A stretch of 39,584 bases of DNA from JBDREC01 sp043820105 [NCBI: Pseudomonadota bacterium]. GTDB lineage: Bacteria; Bdellovibrionota_F; JAHFAK01. Position 1 is the stretch's first letter; each line of letters begins with the position of its first letter. Made by a program: the position numbers and the translations under genes. The DNA lies in NCBI GenBank assembly GCA_043820105.1, contig JBDREC010000096.1, positions 1-39,584 of the forward strand. The letters run 5' to 3'. The notes under the pieces are model-generated. The model searched no databases and was not told where the DNA came from. It saw only the letters and a program-made list of their open reading frames with translations. Positions 9,120 through 17,874 of this stretch are shown here, piece by piece.

Positions 9120-12100
9120 ATGCTTATTCAATTTTATAGTTTTTCATATTTAATTACATTAATTTGTGGATTCCTTCTCGGGTTTTATATTTTTACTAGG
9201 GAAAAGAACAAGCAAAACATAATATGGGGAATAATGCACCTTGGTGTAGTTTTATGGAGCTTTGGAAGATATATTCAAATAAATACAAACTCTCATCAAA
9301 CTGCTATTTTAGCTTCGCACGTCTTATTAATAGGTTCACTAATAATTTATCCAACATTATTTCATACAACTTTCATTTTTATAAAAAGAGATTTATTAAA
9401 AAAATGGAAAATATTATTAAGTGTGCTCTATGTAAATTCGCTAATATTAATAGCTATTGAATTTTGGGATATATTTAATGGTGGAAACACATTAATTATT
9501 GAAGTTATACCAAAATTAGACTTCAAGTATTATGAAACCTTTGGTGTATTTTTAACATCACATTTAATAGTGCAACTTTTATTTCCAGTCATTGGTATAT
9601 ATGAATTAATAGATTATTACTTAAAAGCTGATAAATCTGAAAAAAATAGAGTTAAGTATTTTTTATTAGCAATAGTGTTTGGCATAGTTGGATCCACAAC
9701 TGTCCTTGGACTATCTTACAATATCCCAATTACACCATTTGGAGTGTTATTAATCCCTCTCTACCTCATCATGATCAGCTTCGCAATCTACAAACATCGC
9801 TTAATGGACATAAATTATTTTGTTTCCAAGTCAGCAAGTTTTATTTTTCTTTTGTTATTATATGTTGTGCCAGTTTTATTAGTAATAATTTATTTAAATA
9901 AATTCCTGTTTAGTGATTCTATTTCTTGGGGAACAGGAACTTTACTCTTTTTAGCTTTGGCGTTGTCTGGATGGGTTATTCCAAAACTAAAACAATGGAC
10001 AGAATCAACAATAAGTAAAAGCTTTTTTAAAAGAAAAATTGAATATGACAGGGTTTTATCACACCTATCACAATTTATAAATTCAACTTTGAATCTTAAA
10101 AATGTAATTACTGAGATAATGGAAAACCTTGAAAGGGTTTTAAAGCCAGAACAATATGCTTTTTATATATATAACGAATCAAAAGATAGTTTTTCTTTGC
10201 AAACAGAACTTAATTTTAAAAAAGAAAGTGAATATAAAAACATATCATGTGATAATCCAATAATTAAATATTTTTTACAAAATACGAATGAAATTTATTT
10301 AGTTGTTGAAGAGGCAATAAGGACTGAACTTTTTAAACAGTTTCAAGATTTAGAAATAGAGAGCAAGAAATTTGGAATGGAAGTAATTTTACCATTAAGA
10401 ACTGAAGGAAGATTAATCGGCTTAATGTCTTTGGGTATGAAAAAGTCAGGTTTTTATTCTGAAGAAGATTTAGACCTATTATTCAGCGTTTCTAACAATG
10501 CAGGAATGGCGATTAACAATGCTATTTCTTACAAAAAGATTGAAGACCTGAGTATAAATCTTGAAAATAAGGTAAAAGAAAGAACTATTGAATTAGAAGA
10601 CGCCTATGACAAACTAAAAGAGCTTGATGAAGTTAAAACAAACTTTCTATCCAACATTTCACATGAACTGCGCACACCGCTCACAGCCATCAGCAATCCG
10701 GTTGAAATGATACTTGCTGGGGATTTGGGTACGATTAATGATGAGGTTTATGATTATTTGGATGTTGTTAAGAATAATGCTTATCGTTTGTTAAGATTAA
10801 TTAATGACCTTTTGGATATTTCTAAACTGGAATCTAATAAGATGGAACTTAAATATTATAAAGTGGCTGTTGTTCCTTATGTTGATTATCTTGTTAAGTC
10901 TATTGAGCCACTTGTGACAAATAAAAACATTACCTTAAAGAAAGATTATCAAATCGATAATTTTGATGAATTTTTTGATCCTAATAAAATTGAAAAGGTC
11001 ATTATTAACTTACTTTCAAATGCCATAAAGTTCACTGATAATGATGGTGAGATCATTATATCCCTTAAAAAAGAAAATGAATCTTTTTGCTTATCAGTTA
11101 AAGATTCTGGCATTGGCATTGATCCCAAAGATCACAACAAAGTTTTTGATCGTTTCAGCCAAGTTGATTCGACTTTTTCTAGAAAGCATGAAGGAACAGG
11201 CATTGGGCTTGCTCTGGTCAAAGAGCTTGTTGAGCTTCATAAGGGTAAAATTTCGCTTGCTAGTGATATTGGCAAAGGATCTACATTCACTGTTGAGCTT
11301 CCTAGAGTTAATCAGGATGAAATAACTGTTTGGACAGAATATGCAATTGATGATACTGACAGGCGAAAAGAAGAAAGAAGAAAAAATTATGATCGCCGTT
11401 TAAATGACAGGCGTGATAATGAAGACAGACGTGTTGCAACTAGCAAAGAAAATCTTTTAAAAGCAGTAATGGCTGAAAAAGGCTTGTCAAATATTGACAA
11501 AGAAAAGGAAAGCTTAAAACTTACAAAGCATATTAAAATCTTAGAAGGCCGCCCTAACCTTTTATTAGTTGACGACAACCCAGATATCCTCCGTGTTCTA
11601 ATCACAACTTTAAAAGACGATTACAATATAAGTTTCGCTTTTAATGGTGCAGAAGGTTTTGAAAAACTTAATAATGAAAGATTTGACATTGTGCTTTCTG
11701 ATATCATGATGCCAAAAATGAATGGAATCCAGCTTTGTGAAAAAATAAAACTTGATGATAAGTTAAAATATATTCCAGTAATATTATTAACATCAAAATC
11801 AGACATTGAATCAAAAATTCTTGGATATGAAACAGGTGCTGATGATTATGTTACCAAACCATTTAATGCTAATGAATTAAAAGCCAAAGTCAAAGCACTT
11901 CTAAAACTCAAAATGATAATTGATGAATTCAATCAAAATGAAAGAATGATTTCTGTTGGTCGCCTGGCAGCTGGAATTGCACATGAAATAAACAATCCAC
12001 TGAATTATGTTATTAACAGCATAAGACCATTAAAACAAAATATCGCAGAATTAACTTCTCAAACGGATTTTATTGAAAATGAAGCTAATAAAGAAACTAT

Positions 12101-12704
12101 AACTGATATTTCAAAATGCGTTGATCTAATTAAAGATGGTTGTGAACGCACAATTAAAATTGTCAAAGACCTAAGAATGTTTTCACGAATTGATGAGTCA
12201 GTTTATATTGCTGTATGTGTAAATGAAGGAATCGATTTATCTTTATCATTACTTGAACATTTAACTAAAAGCAAAATCACGATCCACAAAAATTATAGAA
12301 CTAATAATCCTATCTTTTGCTATTCTACATTAATTAATCAAGTGTTCATGAACATTCTAACAAACGCAAGTCAAGCGATCACAGATAATCAGGAAAAAGG
12401 AAACATTTGGATTGAAACATATGAAGAAAATGATTTTACCTATATTAAAATAAAAAATGATGGGCCCAAAATACCTGATGAACTTTTAAAAAGAATCTTT
12501 GATCCCTTTTTTACAACAAAAGAAATCGGTGTTGGCTCAGGTCTTGGTCTTTCAATAAGCCATGGAATAATTGCTAAACATGATGGAAAAATTACAGCCC
12601 AAAACCAAAAAGATGGTGTTTTATTTACAATGAGCTTACCAGCTTTAAAACACAATCCAATAGAAAATCAAAACAAGATTTTATCCCAGGAGGTCAATTT
12701 ATGA
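9120..12704 (+). CDS. Multi-TM hybrid sensor kinase: 7TM-GAF-HisKA-HATPase-REC-HisKA-HATPase
   Basis: 1194 aa. The N-terminus has about eight or nine hydrophobic segments (about 5-290) resembling the histidine-kinase 7TM input domain, including 'LIMISFAIYKHRLMDINYF'. A GAF domain follows at about 320-465. The first kinase core has phosphoacceptor His515 in 'SNISHELRTPLTAI', then an ATPase with 'NLLSNAIKFTD', 'DSGIGID' and 'GTGIGLALVKELV'. A basic/acidic linker of about 60 residues (RRKEERRKNYDRR) leads to a receiver with Asp861 in 'LSDIMMP' and Lys in 'TKPF'. A second kinase core has His955 in 'AAGIAHEINNPLN' and an ATPase with 'GSGLGLSISHGI'. Two complete kinase cores in one chain are uncommon. 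The position after the two PilZ enzymes suggests that it senses their product or coordinates their use (inference). Its stop overlaps the next start (ATGA). Confidence 0.88.
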   Translation: MLIQFYSFSYLITLICGFLLGFYIFTREKNKQNIIWGIMHLGVVLWSFGRYIQINTNSHQTAILASHVLLIGSLIIYPTLFHTTFIFIKRDLLKKWKILLSVLYVNSLILIAIEFWDIFNGGNTLIIEVIPKLDFKYYETFGVFLTSHLIVQLLFPVIGIYELIDYYLKADKSEKNRVKYFLLAIVFGIVGSTTVLGLSYNIPITPFGVLLIPLYLIMISFAIYKHRLMDINYFVSKSASFIFLLLLYVVPVLLVIIYLNKFLFSDSISWGTGTLLFLALALSGWVIPKLKQWTESTISKSFFKRKIEYDRVLSHLSQFINSTLNLKNVITEIMENLERVLKPEQYAFYIYNESKDSFSLQTELNFKKESEYKNISCDNPIIKYFLQNTNEIYLVVEEAIRTELFKQFQDLEIESKKFGMEVILPLRTEGRLIGLMSLGMKKSGFYSEEDLDLLFSVSNNAGMAINNAISYKKIEDLSINLENKVKERTIELEDAYDKLKELDEVKTNFLSNISHELRTPLTAISNPVEMILAGDLGTINDEVYDYLDVVKNNAYRLLRLINDLLDISKLESNKMELKYYKVAVVPYVDYLVKSIEPLVTNKNITLKKDYQIDNFDEFFDPNKIEKVIINLLSNAIKFTDNDGEIIISLKKENESFCLSVKDSGIGIDPKDHNKVFDRFSQVDSTFSRKHEGTGIGLALVKELVELHKGKISLASDIGKGSTFTVELPRVNQDEITVWTEYAIDDTDRRKEERRKNYDRRLNDRRDNEDRRVATSKENLLKAVMAEKGLSNIDKEKESLKLTKHIKILEGRPNLLLVDDNPDILRVLITTLKDDYNISFAFNGAEGFEKLNNERFDIVLSDIMMPKMNGIQLCEKIKLDDKLKYIPVILLTSKSDIESKILGYETGADDYVTKPFNANELKAKVKALLKLKMIIDEFNQNERMISVGRLAAGIAHEINNPLNYVINSIRPLKQNIAELTSQTDFIENEANKETITDISKCVDLIKDGCERTIKIVKDLRMFSRIDESVYIAVCVNEGIDLSLSLLEHLTKSKITIHKNYRTNNPIFCYSTLINQVFMNILTNASQAITDNQEKGNIWIETYEENDFTYIKIKNDGPKIPDELLKRIFDPFFTTKEIGVGSGLGLSISHGIIAKHDGKITAQNQKDGVLFTMSLPALKHNPIENQNKILSQEVNL

Positions 12705-13870
12705 ACGATTTAGATTATAAGGATTATCGAGTAATTATTGTTGATGATGAGAGTGGAAACCTTGAATCTTTTGAGCTATGTTATAAAAAAACTTTTAATG
12801 TTATTACGTGTGATAATGCCACTACTGCTCTTGAAAAAGTTAAGGCATATGATAATGTAGCATGTGTTGTTTCTGATCAAAGAATGCCAGACATTTCAGG
12901 GATTGAACTCTTAGCAAAGGTTAAAGAAATCAATCCATCTATTCAAAGATTTATAATCACAGGATATTCAGACATCTCTGTATGTATTGAAGGTATAAAC
13001 AATGGCCTCATTAATAAATATTTTCAAAAACCTTATGATGTTGAAAATCTTGAAAGTGAGATAAAAGGTGCTATTTATACATACTTAAAAAAGATAGAAA
13101 ATGAAAAACTAACAACGCTTTTAATGGAAAAAGTAAGTCAACTAGTAAAACTTAAAAATCAAGGTTCAGACGAAGATGTTAATACTTTAATTAATTCTTT
13201 AGTATCAGAAGTTTCAGCGTTTGAAGAATTTTCAAAGATTGACCAGTTAGAAGAGAATAATATTAATAATAAAGAAGATATAAATACACAAAACGCAAAA
13301 GCAAGTTTCTTTTCTGAAGAAGTAATGGATTTAATAAGGACAAAAGAAGACAAATCCTATGTGAAAATACTAATTTTAAACCCATCTAATTATAAGGAAA
13401 TCGTTAATTTCTGTGATATGCACCATGAAACTTTATCAAACTATTCCTTAGTTTTTGAAATTATAAGTTCTGATGAAAACATTATTCAAGCAAGCAAAAA
13501 ATGCTTTCATGAATGCCAAAGCAAATATAATCTCAATATAACCGTCAAAACAAAGCTTCAACAGCTGAAGGATGTTCTCAATTCAGGCTTAAATGATCTT
13601 TTTGATATTATTTATGTACCATATTTATATAATCATTTTTCCACACCTGTTGCTAAATTCATAACAAATCAACTCCTGCTAGGTCTTTTTGTAAATGGAA
13701 AACTAGTATTTTCCAATTATTCTCATGCTTGTTCAAACACTGCAGATCCACAAAGAGTTGTAGTAAGAACTGAGGCTGATATTAATGATCTTTTAGAAAT
13801 AGCTGATGAAGCACCAAAGATAATTGTCGATAATTCTAGCAATATTATTTTTGCTTCTATAAAAAAATAA
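12701..13870 (+). CDS. Response regulator with methyltransferase-like C-terminal domain
   Basis: 389 aa. A receiver domain (about 5-125) has the acidic pair in 'IIVDDE', phosphoacceptor Asp59 in 'VVSDQRMP', and 'QKPY' containing the conserved Lys. A helical linker follows, about 125-215. The C-terminal domain (about 220-389) has alternating beta/alpha pattern, with 'FDIIYVPYLYNHFS' and 'GLFVNGKLVFSN' resembling motifs of class I SAM-dependent methyltransferases, including those annotated as 3-hydroxypalmitate methyl ester synthases. The glycine-rich SAM loop is not visible, so it may be degenerate or a sensor. No DNA-binding domain is present. A consensus AGGAGGT (12688-12694) lies 6 nt before the ATG, and the gene overlaps the kinase stop by 4 bp, so tight coupling to the kinase is clear. 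Confidence 0.75.
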   Translation: MNDLDYKDYRVIIVDDESGNLESFELCYKKTFNVITCDNATTALEKVKAYDNVACVVSDQRMPDISGIELLAKVKEINPSIQRFIITGYSDISVCIEGINNGLINKYFQKPYDVENLESEIKGAIYTYLKKIENEKLTTLLMEKVSQLVKLKNQGSDEDVNTLINSLVSEVSAFEEFSKIDQLEENNINNKEDINTQNAKASFFSEEVMDLIRTKEDKSYVKILILNPSNYKEIVNFCDMHHETLSNYSLVFEIISSDENIIQASKKCFHECQSKYNLNITVKTKLQQLKDVLNSGLNDLFDIIYVPYLYNHFSTPVAKFITNQLLLGLFVNGKLVFSNYSHACSNTADPQRVVVRTEADINDLLEIADEAPKIIVDNSSNIIFASIKK

Positions 13871-13878
13871 TTGATATT

Positions 13879-16449
13879 CTATCTTCCACTATACCTTCCA
13901 CAATGAAATTCCACTCTAAAGGTATCAACATTATTATCTTCCCTCTGAGAAAAGGCCGTTATATTTGCAATAAAAGAAGGTTTTTGGCCCGCTTTTACAA
14001 CAACAGTAAATAGGCCTTCTTGTCTCAAATTTTGCACTCCATTACTTACGTATTCTTGCTGTGCCCAATTCATATTAGAAACTCGATATACTTGATTATC
14101 AAATAAAACTGAATTTTGCTGGAGCCAATAATCATAGTTTCCTTTTTTTCCTAATACACTACCATAGTGTTTATTTATTGTAGACTTTGAAAATCCAGTC
14201 TGCTGTACAAAAAGATCAGTTAAAGACTCAACTTTATATTCAGCGGCCATTTGAGAACTCAAAGGACAATATCTTTTTAAGAAATTCATTAAAGATTTAT
14301 CTATTCCAGATGGTCTATATTGAACACTTGCACCTGCTTCTTCTTCATTATCATCACCTTCCTCAGCATTTTGTTCATCTTGATTTTCCTCTCCTAGCTC
14401 AAGTTCGGGTTCGGGTGTTAGCTCAAAGTCATCTTCATCTTCTAAGACTTCTTTTATTTCTCCTTCCTGAGGTTCTAAAACTTCCAAGACTTCTTCAGGT
14501 TCTTGAGGCTCTACATTCATTACTTCTTGAATTACTTGTTCAACTTCATCATCAACATCCCCTGGAACTTCTTGACCTTCAAGCCCATCCCAAACCGACT
14601 CATTTCCCTCAAGCCTTTCAAGCACATCTTCATTTTCAATTTCTAAATCATCCTGAACATCATCTAATTCTTCTTCATCTAAAACCTTTTCGTCTTCAAA
14701 ATTTTCATATGACATAATTTTTAAAAGTTTATTTTTAAAACTTTTTTTGTATAATCTAGATTCTTCAAGCAAAGCTTCTTTTTTATTTGTTGATATCTTA
14801 ATAAGATAATTATCCATAGTAGCGATTTTTAACAAGCTGCGTGCAGTTACATTATATTCAACAAGAATCCTTCTTCCTTCCATATTTAAAAGAACCTCTT
14901 CTTGCATCAAAACATTAATAAGATCATCATAACGTCTTGGAGGATAGTTTTCAGGATCAATTACTCTAATATCTGCATAAAAAAGATCAATATACTGCTC
15001 AGCTCTTTTTTCCCCATATACATCAAGATCACTGCTACCAAATTGACCTCTTTTCTTGTATATTAAAAGATAATTTTCCCAAGCTTCTATGGCAGCACTA
15101 TCATTTTCTTTAATTGCAGTTAAAAATCTTTTAAGATGTGGTCTATTTAATTTTGAAATTTGCTTATAAACAGAAGCTTGTTTCGCTTTTTTACTCAACT
15201 CTGCTTCACTTGTAAGATCATCTGTAAAAATTTCACTTATAATAGTTGTCATTACAACAGGATCACTTTTGAAAGATGAATAAAAACTTGAAAAACAAAT
15301 ATCATTATTAACATTAGATTCTACATTACATAGAGCAATTATTTTCTTTTTACCATCTTCATCATTTAAAACAAGTTTTGCACCGTCAAAACATAAAGCA
15401 AGTTTATCTTTACTATCACTTGTTGAAATGCAATTTCTAAATCCCTTACTTGCAAATTGATTATTATCATTTCCAGAATAAGCATTTTCCAATGCTTCCA
15501 GGTATTTTGCTTCGACCTTATTAAGATGATTAATATTTGAGAAATCAAGCTTTGCAAATTCTTTGGAAATCCTTTCAAAATCACTATCTAAAATTGAATC
15601 TATTTCTCTTCTATATGCGGCTTCTTCAAAACTTAACATCTCTCCTTTATATTCTTCCATACATGCTTGTTCTAAAGATTTGTCAAAATTACTAAGCTTC
15701 TCGTCAAGATATCTAAGCCCATCTTCAACATAATGACAACTTTTATAATAATAACTTTCTTTTTCCGCTGCAACAAGTTTACCATTAAGTTTAAGTACAG
15801 TTAGCTCAGCGACATTTCTTCCACCTTTAATTATTTTTATTTTGCCATCACTTAACTTATAAGCCAAATCATATTCAATTTGCATATCATCAATAGCTAA
15901 AGTAGCGGCTATTGGTGGTGGATCCAGGAGTGTTTTATACTGTTTTTGTCCTTCCAAAGCTCTCCATATTTTAAGCTTATTATCTTCCAAATAAGCATTT
16001 ATTTCAACAATAACATCTGGAGCCATTTCAGCATCTATATCTAAACCATCTGCAACATTCATAATTTGAGCATCATTTAATGAATTTGAAGAGTTTTTTA
16101 AACAGTATTGTTTTCTATTTTTATGAATTTTTTCAGATTCCTTGAGCAGATATTGAAACATGCTTTCTCTACAATTTTCATATCTTTCATTATCAATATT
16201 TTTTAAAGGTTTTGCATCTGAAAATATATAATACCAATCAACATCTACATTATTATTCTTATCTAATTTATAAATGCCTTTTTTCTTTGCCTCTTGAGTA
16301 CATTCATAATTAGGACCTAAAATTCCCTTATATGGTTTCCTTGTATTTGCAAATAATGTATTTAAACTTAAAATAAGAATAATTAAGATTATAAATAAAA
16401 ACTTGCATCTAAGGCAATTAATTTTGTTTGGTTTTAATTTAAAACACAT
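13879..16449 (-). CDS. Secreted protein with a highly acidic segment, function unknown
   Basis: 856 aa. A long signal sequence or anchor (MCFKLKPNKINCLRCKF then a run of I/L, ending near 'NTLFANT') is followed by a Lys/Asp-rich mixed domain to about residue 580. Residues about 583-710 are extremely rich in Glu and Asp with Pro-Glu repeats ('PQEPEEVLEVLEPQEG', 'ELTPEPELELGEE') and are likely disordered and Ca2+- or cation-binding. A compact C-terminal domain of about 140 residues has three Cys and ends in 'EFHCGRYSGR'. I recognise no family. CGGAG about 6 nt upstream supports the start. It converges with the response-regulator gene, with 8 bp between stops and no obvious terminator. Confidence 0.8.
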   Translation of the reverse strand: MCFKLKPNKINCLRCKFLFIILIILILSLNTLFANTRKPYKGILGPNYECTQEAKKKGIYKLDKNNNVDVDWYYIFSDAKPLKNIDNERYENCRESMFQYLLKESEKIHKNRKQYCLKNSSNSLNDAQIMNVADGLDIDAEMAPDVIVEINAYLEDNKLKIWRALEGQKQYKTLLDPPPIAATLAIDDMQIEYDLAYKLSDGKIKIIKGGRNVAELTVLKLNGKLVAAEKESYYYKSCHYVEDGLRYLDEKLSNFDKSLEQACMEEYKGEMLSFEEAAYRREIDSILDSDFERISKEFAKLDFSNINHLNKVEAKYLEALENAYSGNDNNQFASKGFRNCISTSDSKDKLALCFDGAKLVLNDEDGKKKIIALCNVESNVNNDICFSSFYSSFKSDPVVMTTIISEIFTDDLTSEAELSKKAKQASVYKQISKLNRPHLKRFLTAIKENDSAAIEAWENYLLIYKKRGQFGSSDLDVYGEKRAEQYIDLFYADIRVIDPENYPPRRYDDLINVLMQEEVLLNMEGRRILVEYNVTARSLLKIATMDNYLIKISTNKKEALLEESRLYKKSFKNKLLKIMSYENFEDEKVLDEEELDDVQDDLEIENEDVLERLEGNESVWDGLEGQEVPGDVDDEVEQVIQEVMNVEPQEPEEVLEVLEPQEGEIKEVLEDEDDFELTPEPELELGEENQDEQNAEEGDDNEEEAGASVQYRPSGIDKSLMNFLKRYCPLSSQMAAEYKVESLTDLFVQQTGFSKSTINKHYGSVLGKKGNYDYWLQQNSVLFDNQVYRVSNMNWAQQEYVSNGVQNLRQEGLFTVVVKAGQKPSFIANITAFSQREDNNVDTFRVEFHCGRYSGR

Positions 16450-16766
16450 AGTAACTCCGAATTTTAATTAAAAAATTAATATATAATGCAATATTGTGCA
16501 TATTTGGTGCCATCCTAAAAAACAAGGTTTTTTCTATCATAACAACAGATTAATCAAACAAAAACTGTATTTTTTATGTTAAAGTGAATGATTGTTGTAA
16601 TATATAAGATGACATATGCGACTTTATATTCTCAATTCAAATTAATCCTAATAAATAAAGAAATCAAGAATATGAATTTTAGGAATTTAAAATCAAGAAT
16701 TTGATAAATTGACTATTTTCAATTAAATAACTAAAATTTTCCAACATTTCAAAACATGAGGACCAC
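16450..16766. other. 317-bp divergent intergenic region carrying the pilT promoter
   Basis: AT-rich spacer between two divergently transcribed genes. It contains the promoter annotated at 16709-16737 and an AT-rich stretch near 16470-16495 that would serve the minus-strand gene. No gene or repeat is recognised. Confidence 0.5.
16709..16737 (+). promoter_or_regulatory. Sigma-70-type promoter of pilT
   Basis: TTGACT (16709-16714), 17 bp spacer, TAAAAT (16732-16737). The predicted start near 16744 leaves a leader of about 23 nt that includes the GAGGA ribosome site before the ATG at 16767. Confidence 0.55.
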
Positions 16767-17807
16767 ATGTCAGAATTTTTAGATATTTTCAGATACGCTG
16801 GTAAGATTAATGCAAGTGATGTTTTAATAATCGCTAATTCTCCACCTGTTTATAGAGTTAATGGTGATTTAACTCCTGCAAATATGAGTGTTCTAAGTGC
16901 TGAGCAAACAAAAAAATATCTTTATTCTTTAATTGATGAAGATAAAATTAAGAAGTTTGAAAAAACTAAAGAACTGGATTTTTCATTTTCTGTTGATGAT
17001 AAGTTTAGATTTAGGGTTAATTATTACTGGCAAAGAGAAACTGTTTCAGCTGCTTTTAGATTAATCCCTTATGCAATTCCCAGTTTTGAAGATTTGGGAA
17101 TACCTGAGATCGCTAAGAACTTAACAAAATTTCAACATGGTCTTGTTTTAGTAACAGGACCAACTGGCCATGGCAAATCAACAACTCAAGCCTGCCTGAT
17201 TAACCATATAAATTTGAACAGGAAAAAACATATTATCACAATTGAAGATCCAATTGAATATATACACAAAAATATAAACTCTTTCATTGAACAAAGGGAG
17301 GTCTTGCAAGACACTTTAACCTTTGCAAATGGCCTGAAATACGCATTAAGACAAAATCCTGATGTCTTGCTTGTTGGAGAAATGAGAGATCTTGAAACTA
17401 TTTCCTCAGCCCTAACAGCCGCTGAGACGGGTCACTTAGTTTTTGCAACTCTGCATACAAATGATGCCACACAAAGTATAACAAGAATCATCGACGTCTT
17501 CCCGCAGAGCCAGCAAAAGCAGATTACAATTCAGCTAGCTTTCACACTCAAAGCAGTACTATCTCAAAGGTTGATTCCTGGAATAGATAAAAGAAGATAC
17601 TTAGCAAGTGAAGTGCTAATTCAAACCCCTGCTCTATCAAATATGATACGTGAACAAAAACTCACTCAAGTCTTCTCAATGATAGAAACTCAAGGTGCTT
17701 TAGGTATGCATACAATGGATAGTTCGATTTTGGAATTAGTTAAGAATAAAAAGATCACAAAGAACACAGCTCAGCTTTATCTGAAAAAACAGGATACAGA
17801 TATTTAA
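16767..17807 (+). CDS. pilT: Type IV pilus retraction ATPase PilT
   Basis: 346 aa, the usual PilT length. The N-terminal PAS-like domain (about 1-100) contains 'ASDVLIIANSPPVYRVNGD', typical of PilT/PilU. The RecA-like domain has Walker A 'GPTGHGKST' with Lys137, the Asp box 'ITIEDPIEYIH', Walker B 'NPDVLLVGEMRDLETI', and the His box 'GHLVFATLHTNDA'. The C-terminal 'AxRxxGM' region is represented by 'MIETQGALGMHTMD'. PilT is a cytoplasmic hexamer that powers pilus depolymerisation for twitching motility. No pilin, PilB or PilC gene lies nearby, so pilus genes must be scattered. It is monocistronic, with its own promoter and GAGGA ribosome site. PilU is the alternative assignment. Confidence 0.92.
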   Translation: MSEFLDIFRYAGKINASDVLIIANSPPVYRVNGDLTPANMSVLSAEQTKKYLYSLIDEDKIKKFEKTKELDFSFSVDDKFRFRVNYYWQRETVSAAFRLIPYAIPSFEDLGIPEIAKNLTKFQHGLVLVTGPTGHGKSTTQACLINHINLNRKKHIITIEDPIEYIHKNINSFIEQREVLQDTLTFANGLKYALRQNPDVLLVGEMRDLETISSALTAAETGHLVFATLHTNDATQSITRIIDVFPQSQQKQITIQLAFTLKAVLSQRLIPGIDKRRYLASEVLIQTPALSNMIREQKLTQVFSMIETQGALGMHTMDSSILELVKNKKITKNTAQLYLKKQDTDI

Positions 17808-17819
17808 ATTTGAAATAAA

Positions 17820-17838
17820 GGAGGGGACAAGCCCCTCC
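17820..17838 (-). terminator. GC-rich hairpin terminator of the minus-strand barrel gene
   Basis: GGAGGGG-ACAAG-CCCCTCC forms a perfect 7-bp GC-rich stem with a 5-nt loop. Read on the minus strand it is followed by TTTATTT, so it best terminates the gene ending at 17875. It also lies 13 bp after the pilT stop and may work weakly in both directions. Confidence 0.65.
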
Positions 17839-17874
17839 CCTACATTATTATCAGCTTATTCCCTTGTTCCCACT

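Noticed and set aside
14187-14717. A 176-aa plus-strand frame rich in Leu, His and Gln
   Set aside because: It is the antisense shadow of the Glu/Asp-rich stretch of the real minus-strand gene; low complexity and no ribosome site.
17160-17185. His in the PilT Walker A motif (GPTGHGKST) as a sign of inactivity
   Set aside because: That position is variable in P-loops; the essential Lys, Thr and the Asp, Walker B and His boxes are intact.
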